Both the position numbers and the translations under genes were made by a program. The notes beneath the pieces are model-generated. The model made no database searches. It worked only from the letters and a program-made list of their open reading frames with translations, and had not been told where the DNA came from. Positions 54,401 through 61,149 of a stretch of 64,000 nt of DNA are shown piece after piece (position 1 is the stretch's first letter; each line of letters starts with the position of its first letter). The stretch is from the NCBI GenBank assembly GCA_030867875.1, contig JAOWCC010000019.1, positions 107,884,047 to 107,948,046 on the forward strand. Reading direction: 5' to 3'. The DNA is from Actinernus sp. WN-2022. Taxonomy: Eukaryota > Cnidaria > Anthozoa > Actiniaria > Actinernidae.

Positions 54401-54422
54401 ATCATTCTTGGATAACCAATAA
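36331..54422 (+). CDS. Gene 2: complete calbindin/calretinin-family six-EF-hand protein
   Basis: Eleven exons join in frame: 36331-36436, 36523-36584, 46064-46150, 46822-46908, 48091-48147, 50612-50707, 51180-51235, 51803-51842, 52833-52886, 53370-53444 and 54309-54422 (834 nt; 277 residues plus TAA). All introns are GT-AG. Loops in order: DKDGNGYIDAKE, DKNDDGKIDKEE, DADQSGSLEGSE, DKEKSGKLSRND, DKDGSGSIDECE, DKDSDGKIQKEE. The ILPTKKNFLLQF linker after EF-hand 2 is the family signature. Length is close to calbindin and calretinin (about 260-275). EF-hand 4 ends in Asp rather than Glu, and its following linker has lost the ILPxE motif, so that hand may bind poorly. No signal peptide; probably a cytosolic Ca2+ buffer or sensor. 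The ATG is the first in the exon and gives the family's normal N-terminus. Confidence 0.95.
36523..36584 (+). CDS. Gene 2 exon 2 (EF-hand 1 loop)
   Basis: This 62-nt exon completes Gly and encodes NGYIDAKELEDFLKEICHKE. Its acceptor is CATAACAG and its donor GAG|GTACGA. It is followed by a 9.5-kb intron full of MITEs. Confidence 0.93.
36600..37555. other. Intron 2 of gene 2, first part
   Basis: It contains a small palindrome around TTATACCAACAGG/CTGGTATAA (37095-37120) and a repeated AAATACAGGGCGGTATTTCATGG-like motif near 37215-37285. There is no coding sequence. Confidence 0.45.
37560..37728. mobile_element. MITE with TIR TTAGTATATACCACAC
   Basis: TTAGTATATACCACAC at the left is the exact reverse complement of GTGTGGTATATACTAA at the right. 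The preceding TTATTCACCGAAGTGGAGG is also a common cnidarian repeat motif. It lies in intron 2 of gene 2. Confidence 0.75.
38262..38542. mobile_element. MITE with TIR CCATTAC-CGGAGCGTCCATCT
   Basis: The left CCATTACTCGGAGCGTCCAT and the reversed right CCATTACCCGGAGCGTCCAT are inverted, with GATGCAGCGTT following at both inner ends. It lies in intron 2 of gene 2. Confidence 0.8.
38571..39214. mobile_element. 644-bp element with 33-bp TIRs
   Basis: The arms ATATGGCCGCGTCAGGCAAA and, reversed, ATATGGGCCGCGTCAGGCAA continue into AAGGGCCCGGAC on both sides. It starts only 29 bp after the previous MITE. The interior has no transposase. Confidence 0.85.
39605..39750. mobile_element. Palindromic MITE
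   Basis: The left half (ATCATTAGTGTGCAAG, AATTAACGATTAAT) and right half (ATTAATCGTTAATT, TTGCGCACTAATGA) are inverted over about 45 bp. Confidence 0.75.
40535..40833. mobile_element. MITE with about 50-bp TIRs
   Basis: ATCATAGTTAATATGGTGGA and AATGGTTATGAAACCC at the left mirror GGGTTTCCTAACCATT and CCACTCTATTAACTATGAT at the right. Confidence 0.8.
40840..41490. other. Intronic stretch without recognised gene
   Basis: It holds a short TTTTA microsatellite (40895-40910). A 106-codon ORF at 40951-41271 does not resemble a known protein and starts in a GACGTCATCGCCGCCATGTTGG-type repeat context. Confidence 0.4.
41496..41589. repeat. Strong hairpin
   Basis: The arms TGGAAAGTGCT...GTATGGTATTTAC and GTAAATACCATAC...AGCACTTTCCA pair over about 35 nt with two interruptions. 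The adjacent ATACATACTGAGATTT (41610) has its inverse AAATCTCAGTATGTAT at 42470, so the hairpin may be the end of a 1-kb foldback element. Confidence 0.75.
42860..43600 (-). pseudogene. PIF/Harbinger transposase remnant
   Basis: Minus strand, frames broken by many stops. Readable blocks in order are LFAAFDGQSALIPRLFPNF (about 43580), IWLRQYLKLHVLVYIFGFQ (about 43290), FLDTFTHFPNAVRMVDGTIH (about 43150, with the first catalytic Asp) and RRPSGPRQAIFYRGDKRCHF followed by VVDADGLI (about 43080-43020). The VDGT...RPSG...YKRCH-like arrangement is that of the Harbinger DDE nuclease. The C-terminal catalytic residues are not recognisable. It lies in intron 2 of gene 2. Confidence 0.75.
43600..43850 (+). 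repeat. Degenerate tandem repeat, about 85 bp, 3 copies
   Basis: Three copies share TTTTGACAAAA-ATC, GGTTTCGGCCTCCC and TTTTAAAGTTTTG in order (near 43605, 43700 and 43775). They have diverged by 15-25 percent. Confidence 0.6.
43897..43904 (+). promoter_or_regulatory. TATA-box-like sequence
   Basis: TATATAAA lies 36 bp upstream of the ATG at 43940. Spacing would allow transcription to start just before that ORF. There is no further proof of promoter activity. Confidence 0.35.
43940..44086 (+). CDS. Small ORF, 48 residues, unknown
   Basis: It reads MDFEDNIFLLQRLNLVSNDQ at the start and ends at TAG 44086. It is unrecognised. It lies just upstream of, and divergent from, the Harbinger transposase remnant. 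Harbinger elements often carry a second ORF, but I see no Myb/SANT motif. It may be noise. Confidence 0.25.
   Translation: MDFEDNIFLLQRLNLVSNDQWLKRKSDTVDLQIGLITKRKEERVLVYH
44100..45020. other. Intronic stretch without recognised feature
   Basis: Intron 2 of gene 2. AT-rich, with no coding or repeat structure I could support. Confidence 0.4.
45023..45470 (+). repeat. 56-bp minisatellite, exactly 8 copies
   Basis: The unit begins CTTTATCATGTTTATTAGAT and ends TTTGAGAGGCATGCAAT. The span is 448 bp, or 8 units. Copies are nearly identical, with a few substitutions in the last three. Confidence 0.95.
46064..46150 (+). CDS. Gene 2 exon 3 (EF-hand 2)
   Basis: This exon has 29 codons, phase 0. Its acceptor is CTTGACAG and its donor GAG|GTAATA. 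It contains the canonical loop DKNDDGKIDKEE. Confidence 0.95.
46262..46432. mobile_element. MITE with internal duplication
   Basis: The left GTTTTATTGACAAATACGGG and the reversed right ATTTTATTAACAAATACAGG are inverted. Inside, GCGCTGACTGTAC...GAATACTG occurs twice. It lies in the intron after exon 3 of gene 2. Confidence 0.65.
46822..46908 (+). CDS. Gene 2 exon 4 (ILPTKKNFL linker)
   Basis: This exon has 29 codons, phase 0. Its acceptor is TTTTCCCAG and its donor AAG|GTGATA. It is homologous to gene 1 exon a (84 nt there, 87 nt here). Confidence 0.93.
47009..47070 (+). mobile_element. LINE/SINE 3' tail fragment
   Basis: TTGTAAAGCGCTTTTGGA...AGCGCTATACAAATAAATGA is the short stem-and-tail sequence typical of CR1/L2-type 3' ends. 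Nothing coding is attached. Confidence 0.5.
47151..47454 (+). repeat. 38-bp minisatellite, exactly 8 copies
   Basis: The unit begins CAAACACCCAGTATATCATT and ends CAGTCTCGTTTAG. The span is 304 bp, or 8 units, with three point variants. It lies in the intron after exon 4 of gene 2. Confidence 0.95.
47455..48090. other. Intronic stretch without recognised feature
   Basis: Between the 38-bp array and exon 5 of gene 2. Nothing identified. Confidence 0.4.
48091..48147 (+). CDS. Gene 2 exon 5 (EF-hand 3 loop)
   Basis: This exon has 19 codons, phase 0. Its acceptor is GTCTTTACAG and its donor GAA|GTAAGT. It reads IWNHYDADQSGSLEGSELE and has the same length as gene 1 exon b. Confidence 0.94.
48781..48850. 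repeat. Near-perfect hairpin, 32-nt arms
   Basis: The left arm CAGAATTCGTGTCTGTGTTT and following TATCGGATTTAC pair with GTAAATCCGATAAAACATGG and ACACGAATTCTG around a 6-nt loop. A partial third copy, ATGGACACGAATTTTATC, follows at 48897-48914. Confidence 0.9.
49261..49556. mobile_element. Foldback element with about 125-bp arms
   Basis: The outer TTTGCCAAGAGAGCATAAG at the left mirrors CTTATGCTCTCTTCGTTTGG at the right. The inner GTCGAATAACATTTTTAG, ACCGGAAG and GGGCGCGC mirror GCGCGCCC, CTTCCGGT and TTTATTCGAC. The segment just before it (49184-49208) matches the MITE at 12456-12744, so it is probably a longer relative. Confidence 0.8.
49631..49860 (+). repeat. 88-bp tandem repeat, 2 full copies plus a partial
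   Basis: GGGTCTTTATACCGATGTTC starts at 49631 and 49719; a diverged third copy begins at 49807. Each unit ends GATAAGGAATGACTGGAA. Confidence 0.85.
49870..50605. other. Intronic stretch before exon 6
   Basis: Apart from an inverse of AATCTTTATATAGA near 49905, which may pair with the 88-bp repeat region, nothing is recognised. Confidence 0.4.
50612..50707 (+). CDS. Gene 2 exon 6 (EF-hand 3 exit to EF-hand 4 entry)
   Basis: This exon has 32 codons, phase 0. Its acceptor is GATTTCCTAG and its donor CTG|GTCAGT. It starts AFLRDLISKCCCSGQ and has six codons more than gene 1 exon c, including a CCC cluster. Confidence 0.88.
50720..51170. other. Intron between exons 6 and 7 of gene 2
   Basis: No repeat or second gene was recognised. 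Confidence 0.4.
51180..51235 (+). CDS. Gene 2 exon 7 (EF-hand 4 loop)
   Basis: This 56-nt exon ends in phase 2 at GTCGA|GTGAGT. Its acceptor is TTCCTTACAG. It encodes LNKYDKEKSGKLSRNDLV. Its 3' end (AGGAATGATCTTGTCGA) is the first unit of the minisatellite that fills the following intron. Confidence 0.9.
51219..51715 (+). repeat. 48-bp minisatellite overlapping exon 7 splice donor, about 10 copies
   Basis: The unit begins AGGAATGATCTTGTCAAGTT and ends GACTGTCGGTATTAATAGATC. The first unit starts inside exon 7 (the last 17 coding bases) and includes the true donor GTGAGT. Later copies have GTTAGT at the equivalent place. Copies vary in length around 48 bp. Confidence 0.92.
51803..51842 (+). 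CDS. Gene 2 exon 8 (diverged linker)
   Basis: This 40-nt exon has the same length and phase as gene 1 exon e. It reads DILQVDVTCEVFFK, keeping the hydrophobic spacing but not the ILPxE motif. Its acceptor is TTCCACAG and its donor AAG|GTAAAT. Confidence 0.85.
51981..52532 (+). repeat. 68-bp minisatellite, about 8 copies
   Basis: TTGAATTACAGGTGATGACA recurs at 52008, 52076, 52144, 52211, 52279, 52347, 52415 and 52483 (68-bp steps, one 67). The unit also contains a G-rich CGGGGGCAGGGGCTGGGGGC stretch. It lies in the intron between exons 8 and 9 of gene 2. Confidence 0.95.
52711..52801. repeat. Compound CTA/CTG trinucleotide repeat
   Basis: About 30 triplets alternate blocks of CTA and CTG. 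Read in frames, it gives artificial poly-Leu (+) or poly-Ser (-). It ends 31 bp before the acceptor of exon 9 of gene 2. Confidence 0.95.
52833..52886 (+). CDS. Gene 2 exon 9 (EF-hand 5 entering helix)
   Basis: This exon has 18 codons, phase 0. Its acceptor is TTTTCTAG and its donor AAG|GTAAGT. It reads GKGWTSGKFDENFAKYDK. Confidence 0.9.
52890..53360. other. Intron between exons 9 and 10 of gene 2
   Basis: No feature was identified with confidence. Confidence 0.4.
53370..53444 (+). CDS. Gene 2 exon 10 (EF-hand 5 loop)
   Basis: This exon has 25 codons, phase 0. Its acceptor is CTTACGCAG and its donor GAT|GTAAGT. It starts DGSGSIDECELATLFKDM. Confidence 0.94.
53883..54073. mobile_element. 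MITE with about 48-bp TIRs
   Basis: The left ATAGGACATTTGCATTATGA and CAACTACCAGAA mirror the right TTCTGGTAGTTG and TCATAATGATAATGTTCTAT type sequence (reversed). It lies in the last intron of gene 2. Confidence 0.78.
54309..54422 (+). CDS. Gene 2 terminal exon 11 (EF-hand 6, stop)
   Basis: This exon has 37 codons plus TAA at 54420-54422, after the acceptor ATTGTTTTAG. It contains the canonical loop DKDSDGKIQKEE and ends SFLDNQ. Confidence 0.94.
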   Translation: MSSGDIDAYVQIVKAKLDKDSDGKIQKEELKSFLDNQ

Positions 54423-54722
54423 TTAAGCAAAAACCGATGTTACAAAATTCTCTGCACGCGTTTTAAATTTTATTCTTATGTCATTTTATGACAAAGTTAA
54501 CCACACCTTACAGGGACAGTGTTTTTAATTTATAGAACCTTTGTTTGATATTTCATTAACTGGAGCACTTTCAGTTGAACCTTTCTTTAAAAATTACAAA
54601 AAATTACAACCTGAGACTGAAAAGAGATACCATGTGAATGTCCTGATATGCTTTGCAAACTGTTTAGATAGAGGTCAGGGAGGATGGCCAAGATTAACGT
54701 GGATATAGGAACTTGATTTCTA

Positions 54723-54950
54723 TTAAACATTAATTATTCATGAGGGCAACCACCAACCAGGTCTCCACATGTATTTGTACCACGTGCTGTATTCAGAAAC
54801 CACCGTCGAATACTCATGAAGAGTTCAACTGCACTTCTACTACTCATTAATTATTAATAATAACAACTACCAACCAGGTCTCTATTTGTACCACGTGCTG
54901 TACTTATAAACCACCGTCGAATACTTTCATGAGTTCAGCCTCATCAAACA
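54723..54950 (+). repeat. Tandem duplication of about 115 bp
   Basis: Two copies (about 54735-54838 and 54846-54950) each have ACCAACCAGGTCTC, TTTGTACCACGTGCTGTA and AAACCACCGTCGAATACT in order. They lie downstream of gene 2. Confidence 0.8.
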
Positions 54951-54959
54951 TCTAACGAG

Positions 54960-55255
54960 CTCAAGAGCCAATTGAGTCATGGTCGGGTGCATGCTTATGC
55001 GTCTTGAAACCCAATGAGGTAACAGATCGGGTTTTGATCTCAGTTCAAACACGGTGATCAAACACTTGCACTTTAACTAAGTTATAAGGCTTACATCATA
55101 GGTATGCATGAGTTTACATGACATGAACTGAAGAAAGTTGTTTGATGGAAAGTGTAATACATTTGTCCAAGAGCCCATGACCTAGAGCGATCATATCTCC
55201 AATATAGATGACACGGCGTTTTCACAAGTTTGACTATTTTTAGATTATTTTTGCT
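54960..55255. other. Intergenic, nothing recognised
   Basis: Ordinary AT-rich sequence downstream of gene 2. Confidence 0.4.
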
Positions 55256-55258
55256 GCC

Positions 55259-55484
55259 ACGTAAAAGCCTGGGTCAAAACCTGGGTAGACGTAATCTCAT
55301 TAATGTATTATTCTCATTGGCGCCTTTTTATCACAACAACATCGATGCATAGAAAATATACACAGTTTTTGAGTTGTTAGTAAAGAAAAAAGTCATTTTA
55401 GTTCAAGTGATTGCAAAGCCGAATTATTTATATGACGTCACGATGACGTCTCTACAGGTATCGACCCAGGCTTTTACTTACGCG
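55259..55484. mobile_element. MITE with TIR ACGTAAAAGCCTGGGTC
   Basis: The left ACGTAAAAGCCTGGGTC and the right GACCCAGGCTTTTACTTACG are inverted, followed by ACCTG and GTAGA...GACGT blocks on both sides. Confidence 0.75.
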
Positions 55485-55734
55485 GTCATGGGTCAGGAAA
55501 TGTTACATTTACCCGATTTCAAACAAGCGTAGAACAAAGTATTCACTCAAAACCAAAACTTTCTTCACAGAAGTACTCAAAACTTTTCGGAAGTTCATAA
55601 GCTATAAAAATTGGAAAATGGTTATAGGCACTTTAAGCCAGAGTAGGTAGTCGTAAATTCTATAACATGAGAAAACTTAACTTAACTTTATGGAACAGTT
55701 TTTTCGAAGGTAGAGCTCCATTTAAGAGTGGTAA

Positions 55735-56136
55735 CTCAGTCCCGGGGGGTGGACTCCCTTATAAAAAAGTCGGGGATGCCCTTCTTATCTATTTGGGGGT
55801 CAAAATCGTCGGCTGCGCTATCTCTTAGGGGTTAAAGGGCTATAAAGCAGATGTTTTTCTACGGAGCTACTATCAGTTAGGGTCTCGCCAAGGGTGGACT
55901 TAATCTTGCTCTATAATCATTGCACTTGTTACACCGGATATCAAATTAAAATGATATCCGTATAGGGTTTCTAATAAACTCGTTTAATGTTATTTCTCAT
56001 GTGTTTTAGTATGCTATCTCTTAGGGGTAAAAGGCTTGATGGACCACGCCCAAATTGCTATCTCTTAGGGGTTAAATTGATTTTTCCCGACGAGCATCCC
56101 CGACTTTCTTATAGGGGAGCCCCCCCGGAACTCAGT
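55735..56136. mobile_element. 400-bp element with about 50-bp TIRs
   Basis: The left CTCAGTCCCGGGGGG and AAAGTCGGGGATGC mirror the right GCATCCCCGACTTTC and CCCCCCGGAACTCAG. TGCTATCTCTTAGGGGT recurs three times inside. It closely resembles a common coral repeat I remember. Confidence 0.8.
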
Positions 56137-56139
56137 GCA

Positions 56140-57460
56140 CCTAAAATGCTCCTGCAGCATAGGTTAGCCCTTCTGCATGCTGCTTCTTGTCTTCCTTTTT
56201 CTTCCCTCTCAATATCTTTCTCCTCTTTTTACTTTCCCTCCTCCTTATACTCTGCACTATAAATCCGTTCTCTGTCGAGTACTGCACAACCCTTAACAGT
56301 GTACTTCCCATTGGGGATGCGAAGTGCTTGTTACAAGTCAGTAACTATCTCAGCACCCATATTAAGGTGGCAGACTGCATCATATAGGCCAAACTCGATT
56401 AGGTCCCTACCAACGTAAATTTCTTTCAGCACACGATGCCAAATCATGCTATTTAGGAACTCGTTTTGGTTTTGGGTCTTCCCGTGAAGGCATTTTACCA
56501 AAAGGTTGTCCTAATTAAGCCTCTGGTATATAGGCTTGGCATTAGCAATCACAGGAAGAGGCAGTCCAATACCATGCTTGTAGCTATCAAGCTGGCCAGT
56601 GGCTTTGGTACATCAGTATTTACACCAACTCGAGGCTCAAGTTGGGAAATAGTCGTGCTGCAGCATATGGCTTGCATTCGAGGAACAATGAAATAGGCCA
56701 GCCAGCAATGCAGCCTTCATCCCTGCCAAATTACCCACATTTGATGTAATGGCAATATCATAATAGTTTTGTAGCTTATCTATCATAGCATCGGTGAGCT
56801 TTCTCTTCCCTCCAAGATTACAATTCTCTTTTTTTCCAGCTTCCTAAGTGTTATGGAGTTGTTGTTACGAAATATATGGAATTTAGATTGTTTAAAATTA
56901 TTTCGAATATTAGGCATAGTTGTGCATTTGTTATGACTTTAGTTTCCACACAAATTTATGTAATGTCTGAAAACTAAAACTGTTCTAGACATATTTTAGA
57001 TAGCAATTGATGTCGGATTTGAGCGGGCTATGACGCAGTTGAAATTGCATATAGCTGGGGAGCTTTGTATTTAACCTGGCCAGTTATTAAAGTTCTTCAA
57101 ATATGTTAATTCCAATCACTACATGATTGCTGAATCTTTGGGTCAAAATAATTTAACTTGGTAGTTGAATTTTAGTTTGGGGTACATGTCATGTGAGCTG
57201 GTAACATGGTAGTTACAGGGTGAAATCAATATCGCTAATTAGTAGAACATTTGTGATAGCATTGTTTTGGGTGCGAACTTCACTGAGTTGGTCCAGACCA
57301 CACCTAGAGTATCGGACCAAGGTAAAACCTTGGGCCAAGTTAGACAACTCATTAGGGACTTGATCAAATTGTTATTAAAAACAATTACCAAATTAGGAAG
57401 ACATTTTAGGCTAACTCAGTTCTCCGTTATACAACGGAATGTTGTAAAGCCAAAACATGT
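56140..57460. other. Stretch before Mutator-like remnant
   Basis: No protein was recognised with confidence. A short minus-strand reading near 56560 (LPLPVIANAKPIYQRLN) may be part of the same decayed transposon. Confidence 0.3.
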
Positions 57461-57469
57461 CTAGGAAAA

Positions 57470-58320
57470 GTTGTACTTATACAAGTACATATCTAGTGTG
57501 AGTTCAGAAAAACGAGAGAAGAACGAAAGATACGTTGTAATAAACCAGAGTGAAAGAAGAAAGAGTCTTGGTACCTTCCCCGCAATTTTAAAGGCCAAAA
57601 TAAGTGCTGTGCTAACACGCTTTTGTACATGCCCAATGCATTCTTTGTTCTCATCTTCAATCCCATCTGGCATGTATACATCTTTCAACATGTTGTAACT
57701 TTTGCTGTCGCCATCCCAGTACAGTTCAGAATACCTTATATTATGCAGCTGGATGGAACGCGGAAATATGCGTTCAGTTCCCTCAGCTTCCATGGCAGGC
57801 GCAGACCCCTTGTAGTTTGCTTTGCAGTTGTTATGGTCTGCCCTCCACAACCGATATTCCTCACTCTTTTGATCCAGATGGGAGTAGAGCTGGCATGGCT
57901 TACATATCTTTGTCAGGGCCTCTACACCCAGGACTTAGCCAGTGTCCATGGATATGGCGGCTACACACCCATTCTGGGAGGATAGCCGCATAGTTGATAG
58001 GCTGATTGATTTCAGTTCCCTTTAAATTCTTTATCTCATCAGTTGCACTTGACATGATCTTGTTTGCAATGTTTTTTAAATGCATAGCAATAGTGCTAGC
58101 ACTTTTACCGTAAGCTCTTGCTATAGGGGGAGGTGGCATGTTCATTAATATGCACAATTTATTGGTGCCATTATGCCCTCTACATAAAGACCACATGGAA
58201 TGAACGAGGCGCCTGTTTACTTCAAAGCTGCGATTCTGCTTCTGGGAAGTACAAATTTATTTCTTCCAGTCACAATTTCCGCAGAGAAGGCGCAGATGAG
58301 AAGCACAACCTTTCCTATTG
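57470..58320 (-). pseudogene. Mutator-like transposase (cnidarian multicopy type), degraded
   Basis: Minus strand. Joined over two frame breaks, the reading has a CGNCDWKK zinc-ligand-like pair (about 58280), then VNRRLVHSMWSLCRGHNG and KLCILMNMPPPPIARAY. The break near 57960 is followed by ALTKICKPCQLYSHL. The last block holds NYKGSAPAMEAEGTERIF, YWDGDSKSYNMLKDVY and ECIGHVQKRVSTAL. GSAPAMEAEG, DGDSKS and GHVQKR are signatures of the large animal family labelled Mutator-like transposase domain. The C-terminus is lost after about 57600. Confidence 0.75.
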
Positions 58321-58329
58321 AGGTAGTTT

Positions 58330-58553
58330 TCCATGAGGGCCAAGCTAAAGTTCAAACAGGAAAATTATTTTCTAATTATTTCCATATCACAGAGTCGATA
58401 ATAAGTGCTTTAATTATTATCACTGAAAATATAAAGAATCCAATTGACAACCGTGAATTTGGTTGTGGTACTTTTCTTGAGCTTATGGAAGCTTTTGACA
58501 CAGTAAATCATATATTACATCAATGGTTTTATACTTAACTGGAAGAAAGCAAT
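58330..58553 (+). pseudogene. CR1-like LINE RT, 5' fragment
   Basis: Plus strand. It reads ALIIITENIKNPIDNREFGC and LMEAFDTVNH, the RT region around the first catalytic Asp. It is cut at 58553 by the BEL/Pao element and resumes at 62755. Confidence 0.75.
58549..58553 (+). repeat. Left target-site duplication GCAAT of BEL/Pao
   Basis: GCAAT directly precedes the LTR start TGTAACGG and recurs at 62755-62759 after the right LTR. Confidence 0.85.
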
Positions 58554-58742
58554 TGTAACGGCCGAATCGCTTGTCTTTGTTCACTTCCGGTTCAGGTCAC
58601 GTTTTTTACTTCCCGTTATGTCACGCGTGTGCCTCGGTTTGGTGCGGGCACGAGGTATTGTAAAATTCTAGTTTCGCTCGCTCTGCACCAACTGGGGAAC
58701 AAACGATTTTTCAACCTCTCTTTATATCGTTATTGGTACGTT
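58554..58742 (+). mobile_element. BEL/Pao 5' LTR, truncated
   Basis: It starts TGTAACGGCCGAATCGCTTG and matches 62401-62589 over 189 bp with about ten differences. It then breaks off after TATTGGTACGTT. The final 165 bp present in the right LTR are missing, together with the primer-binding site and gag. Confidence 0.88.
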
Positions 58743-60135
58743 GGAGATAATACATGGGAGAAATAAACAGCAAGGACGGCGGATCACACGCGGTAAATAC
58801 CATACTTGAATGGATTATAAATGGGCCGCTCAGGTGTTCCGAAAGTAATCAAGTACACTCATACAGGACGAGCGTCACCACTCTCGAGCAACAACTGACG
58901 AACAAGTTCAATCACGACTTCAGTGAGCGCGCGATAGACGACGAACCAGAAAGGTCAAGAGAGGACCATCAGTTTATGGAATATGCAAACGGAACTCTTA
59001 CCTAGAAAGACGGACACTACAGCATAGGGCTGCCACTTATAAACAGCGAAGTGTCCATGCCGGATAATCGTGCAATGGCGGAACAGCGTGTGCGTCACTT
59101 GAAGCGTAAGTTCGATAAGGACGCGAAGTTCTACGAGGAATACCTAACCTTTCTGAGCAACGTAATCGAGAAAGGGTACGCCGAACGGGTCCCCCAAGAC
59201 GAGATGACGAGAGATGACGGTAGGGTGTGGTACATACCCCACCATGGTGTATACCACCCACGCAAAGGCAAAATAAGAGTCGTATTCGACTTTGCAGCCA
59301 GTTACCAGGGCTCCTCGCTGAACGGATGCCTTCTCTAAGGTCCAAACATGACAAATTCTCTTATAGGAGTGCTGACCAAATTTCGCCAGGAGCAAGTTGC
59401 TATGATGGCCGACATTGAGTCAATGTTCTATCAGGTAAAGGTGCCGTCTGAGGATTGTGATCTGCTTCGTTTCCTCTGGTGGCCAGAAGGAGATCTCACC
59501 ACTTGTTTGGCTCGGAATGATCCCCAAGCTGCGCAAACCTGGCACTTAGGCAGACTTCTCAGTGAAGACTGCAGAGACGAGTTCGGATCGGACGTCGCAA
59601 ATACCATCTTAAGCAATTTTTATGTGGACGACCTACTAAAGTCAGTCCCAACTGAAGGTCAAGCTGTATCCCTAGCAAGCGATCTCCAAGCAGCTTGCGC
59701 CAATGGAGGATTCAACCTGACTAAATGGATCTCTAACGATCGCACGCTCTTGTCGTCGATACCGGAAGAAAGACGAGCAAAGGAAGTCAAGGACCTCGAC
59801 CTGGATCAAGACTCGCTCCCCATTGAAAGAGCATTAGGAATGCAATGGAGCGTCGAGTCAGAAAAGTTTGAATTTGAAATAGCAGTTCAAGAGCGTCCTG
59901 CTACCAGCTCTGTTTATGACCGTTTGGGTTTGCTTGCTCCGTTCATCCTATCAGCCAGAATAATTCTACAACATTTGTGTCGCCTTAAGATAGGCTGGGA
60001 CGATCCTATCCCAGATAAGTACGTCGCGCAGTGGCGAAATTGGATGTCGGACCTCAAGAGGATTGAGGATTTTAAGGTTGATAGGTGCTTGAAACCAGCA
60101 GGATTCGGCGAAATTAAGTCGGCCGAGCTACATCA
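58743..60135 (+). pseudogene. BEL/Pao pol: protease end and reverse transcriptase
   Basis: One frame holds from 58754 to 60135, broken only by stops at 59003-59005 and 59336-59338. It begins with a protease end (ILEWIINGPL). Then come RT blocks DGRVWYIPHHGVYHP, KIRVVFDFAASYQGSSLN, the first catalytic Asp in MMADIESMFYQVKV, LRFLWWPEGD, the catalytic FYVDDLLKSV (59620) and the thumb (VYDRLGLLAPFILSARI). The stretch between WPEGD and FYVDD is shorter and unlike the family, so a deletion or shift occurred there. It is followed in frame, after a SINE insertion, by RNase H. Confidence 0.9.
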
Positions 60136-60378
60136 TGATTCAATATCATAACTACATATACATATATAATCGCCGTGACCCCATATAACGCACCAATACC
60201 CACGATTGCTCTCATCTGACTTGATAGCTCAGTTGGTAGAGCGCTAGACATGTAACCTGGAGGTCGTTGGGTTCGAGTCCCACTTGGGTCAGAGATTTTT
60301 CTCTTTCCCTCGTAGGGCGTGCACACTTAGCACTACAGCTTACCACTTTATATATTACATTCTTTACGAGCTACATCA
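60124..60378 (+). mobile_element. tRNA-derived SINE inserted in BEL/Pao pol
   Basis: The 12-bp CGAGCTACATCA occurs at 60124-60135 and again at 60367-60378, flanking 231 bp of foreign sequence: a target-site duplication. Removing the insert restores continuity of the SAELHH reading into the RNase H start. The insert plus one duplication is 243 bp, so the frame register is kept although stops lie inside. Confidence 0.9.
60218..60291 (+). tRNA. tRNA-Thr(UGU)-like SINE head, probably not a functional tRNA
   Basis: 74 nt. The acceptor GACTTGA pairs with TTGGGTC (with wobbles), and the D arm is GCTC/GAGC. The A box TAGCTCAGTTGG and B box GGTTCGAGTCC are intact. The anticodon loop is CATGTAA (UGU, Thr) with A where U33 is required, a mismatch closes the anticodon stem, and the T stem has an extra base. 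It is therefore best read as the promoter head of the SINE. Confidence 0.6.
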
Positions 60379-61126
60379 CTTTGCTGGCGCTAGCGAGTCG
60401 GGCTACGGTACTGCATCGTACATCAGAATGACGAGTGAGACTGGCAGAGTACACGTTGCCTTGGTCATGGGAAAGTCGCGTGTAGCGCCGCTAAAACAAG
60501 TAACAATTCCAAGATTGGAGCTCACCGCAGCAACAGTCCTCGTTCGAATCGATAAGATGATGGGAAAGGAATTAGAGATACCTATTGATAGGAGCGTGTT
60601 CTGGACCGATAGCACGTTGGTACTAAAGTACATCAAGAATGAAACGACCAGATTCCATACCTTCGTCGCCAATCGAGTTTCAGTTATCCATGAAGGTTCG
60701 CAACCAAAGCAATGGAGATACGTAGAGTCAGCTTTGAACCCAGCCGATGAAGCGTCTAGGGGATTGGCTGCAGAAACACTCCTAAGCAATTATCGGTGGA
60801 CTCACGGACCCGAGTTCCTTCTCAAGGAAGAGAAAGCTTGGCCGAGACTTAACGATACATTGAAGCTGACAGCAGAGGATCCAGAGGTAAAGGAAATCGC
60901 TGTGGTAAATGCGATAAATGTAGATGATGTGAACACGGTGAACCGGTTCATCACTCACTTTTCCAGCTGGACGAAGCTCAAGAGGTACACAGCTTGGATC
61001 CTCAAGGTACGCGCTGTGCTCCTACAGAGAAGTACCATGCAGAAGAAGCAAGTGAGCGCCTGCAAAGTCGGAGACGCAGTGGCATCTACTGGAAGGGACA
61101 AGATGTCCAGGGGAAGCCCTACTTGA
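60379..61126 (+). pseudogene. BEL/Pao RNase H region
   Basis: It continues the pol frame after the SINE: ASESGYGTASYI, IPRLELTAATVLV, FWTDSTLVLKYIKN (catalytic Asp) and LNPADEASRGL. It ends at 61126 in a frame break within the linker to integrase. Confidence 0.88.
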
Positions 61127-61149
61127 CCGTGGAAGACAAGAGATGCAGA

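Noticed and set aside
60218..60291. Functional tRNA-Thr gene
   Set aside because: The base after position 32 is A instead of U33, the T stem has an extra base, and the unit sits inside an insertion with a target duplication; it is a SINE head.
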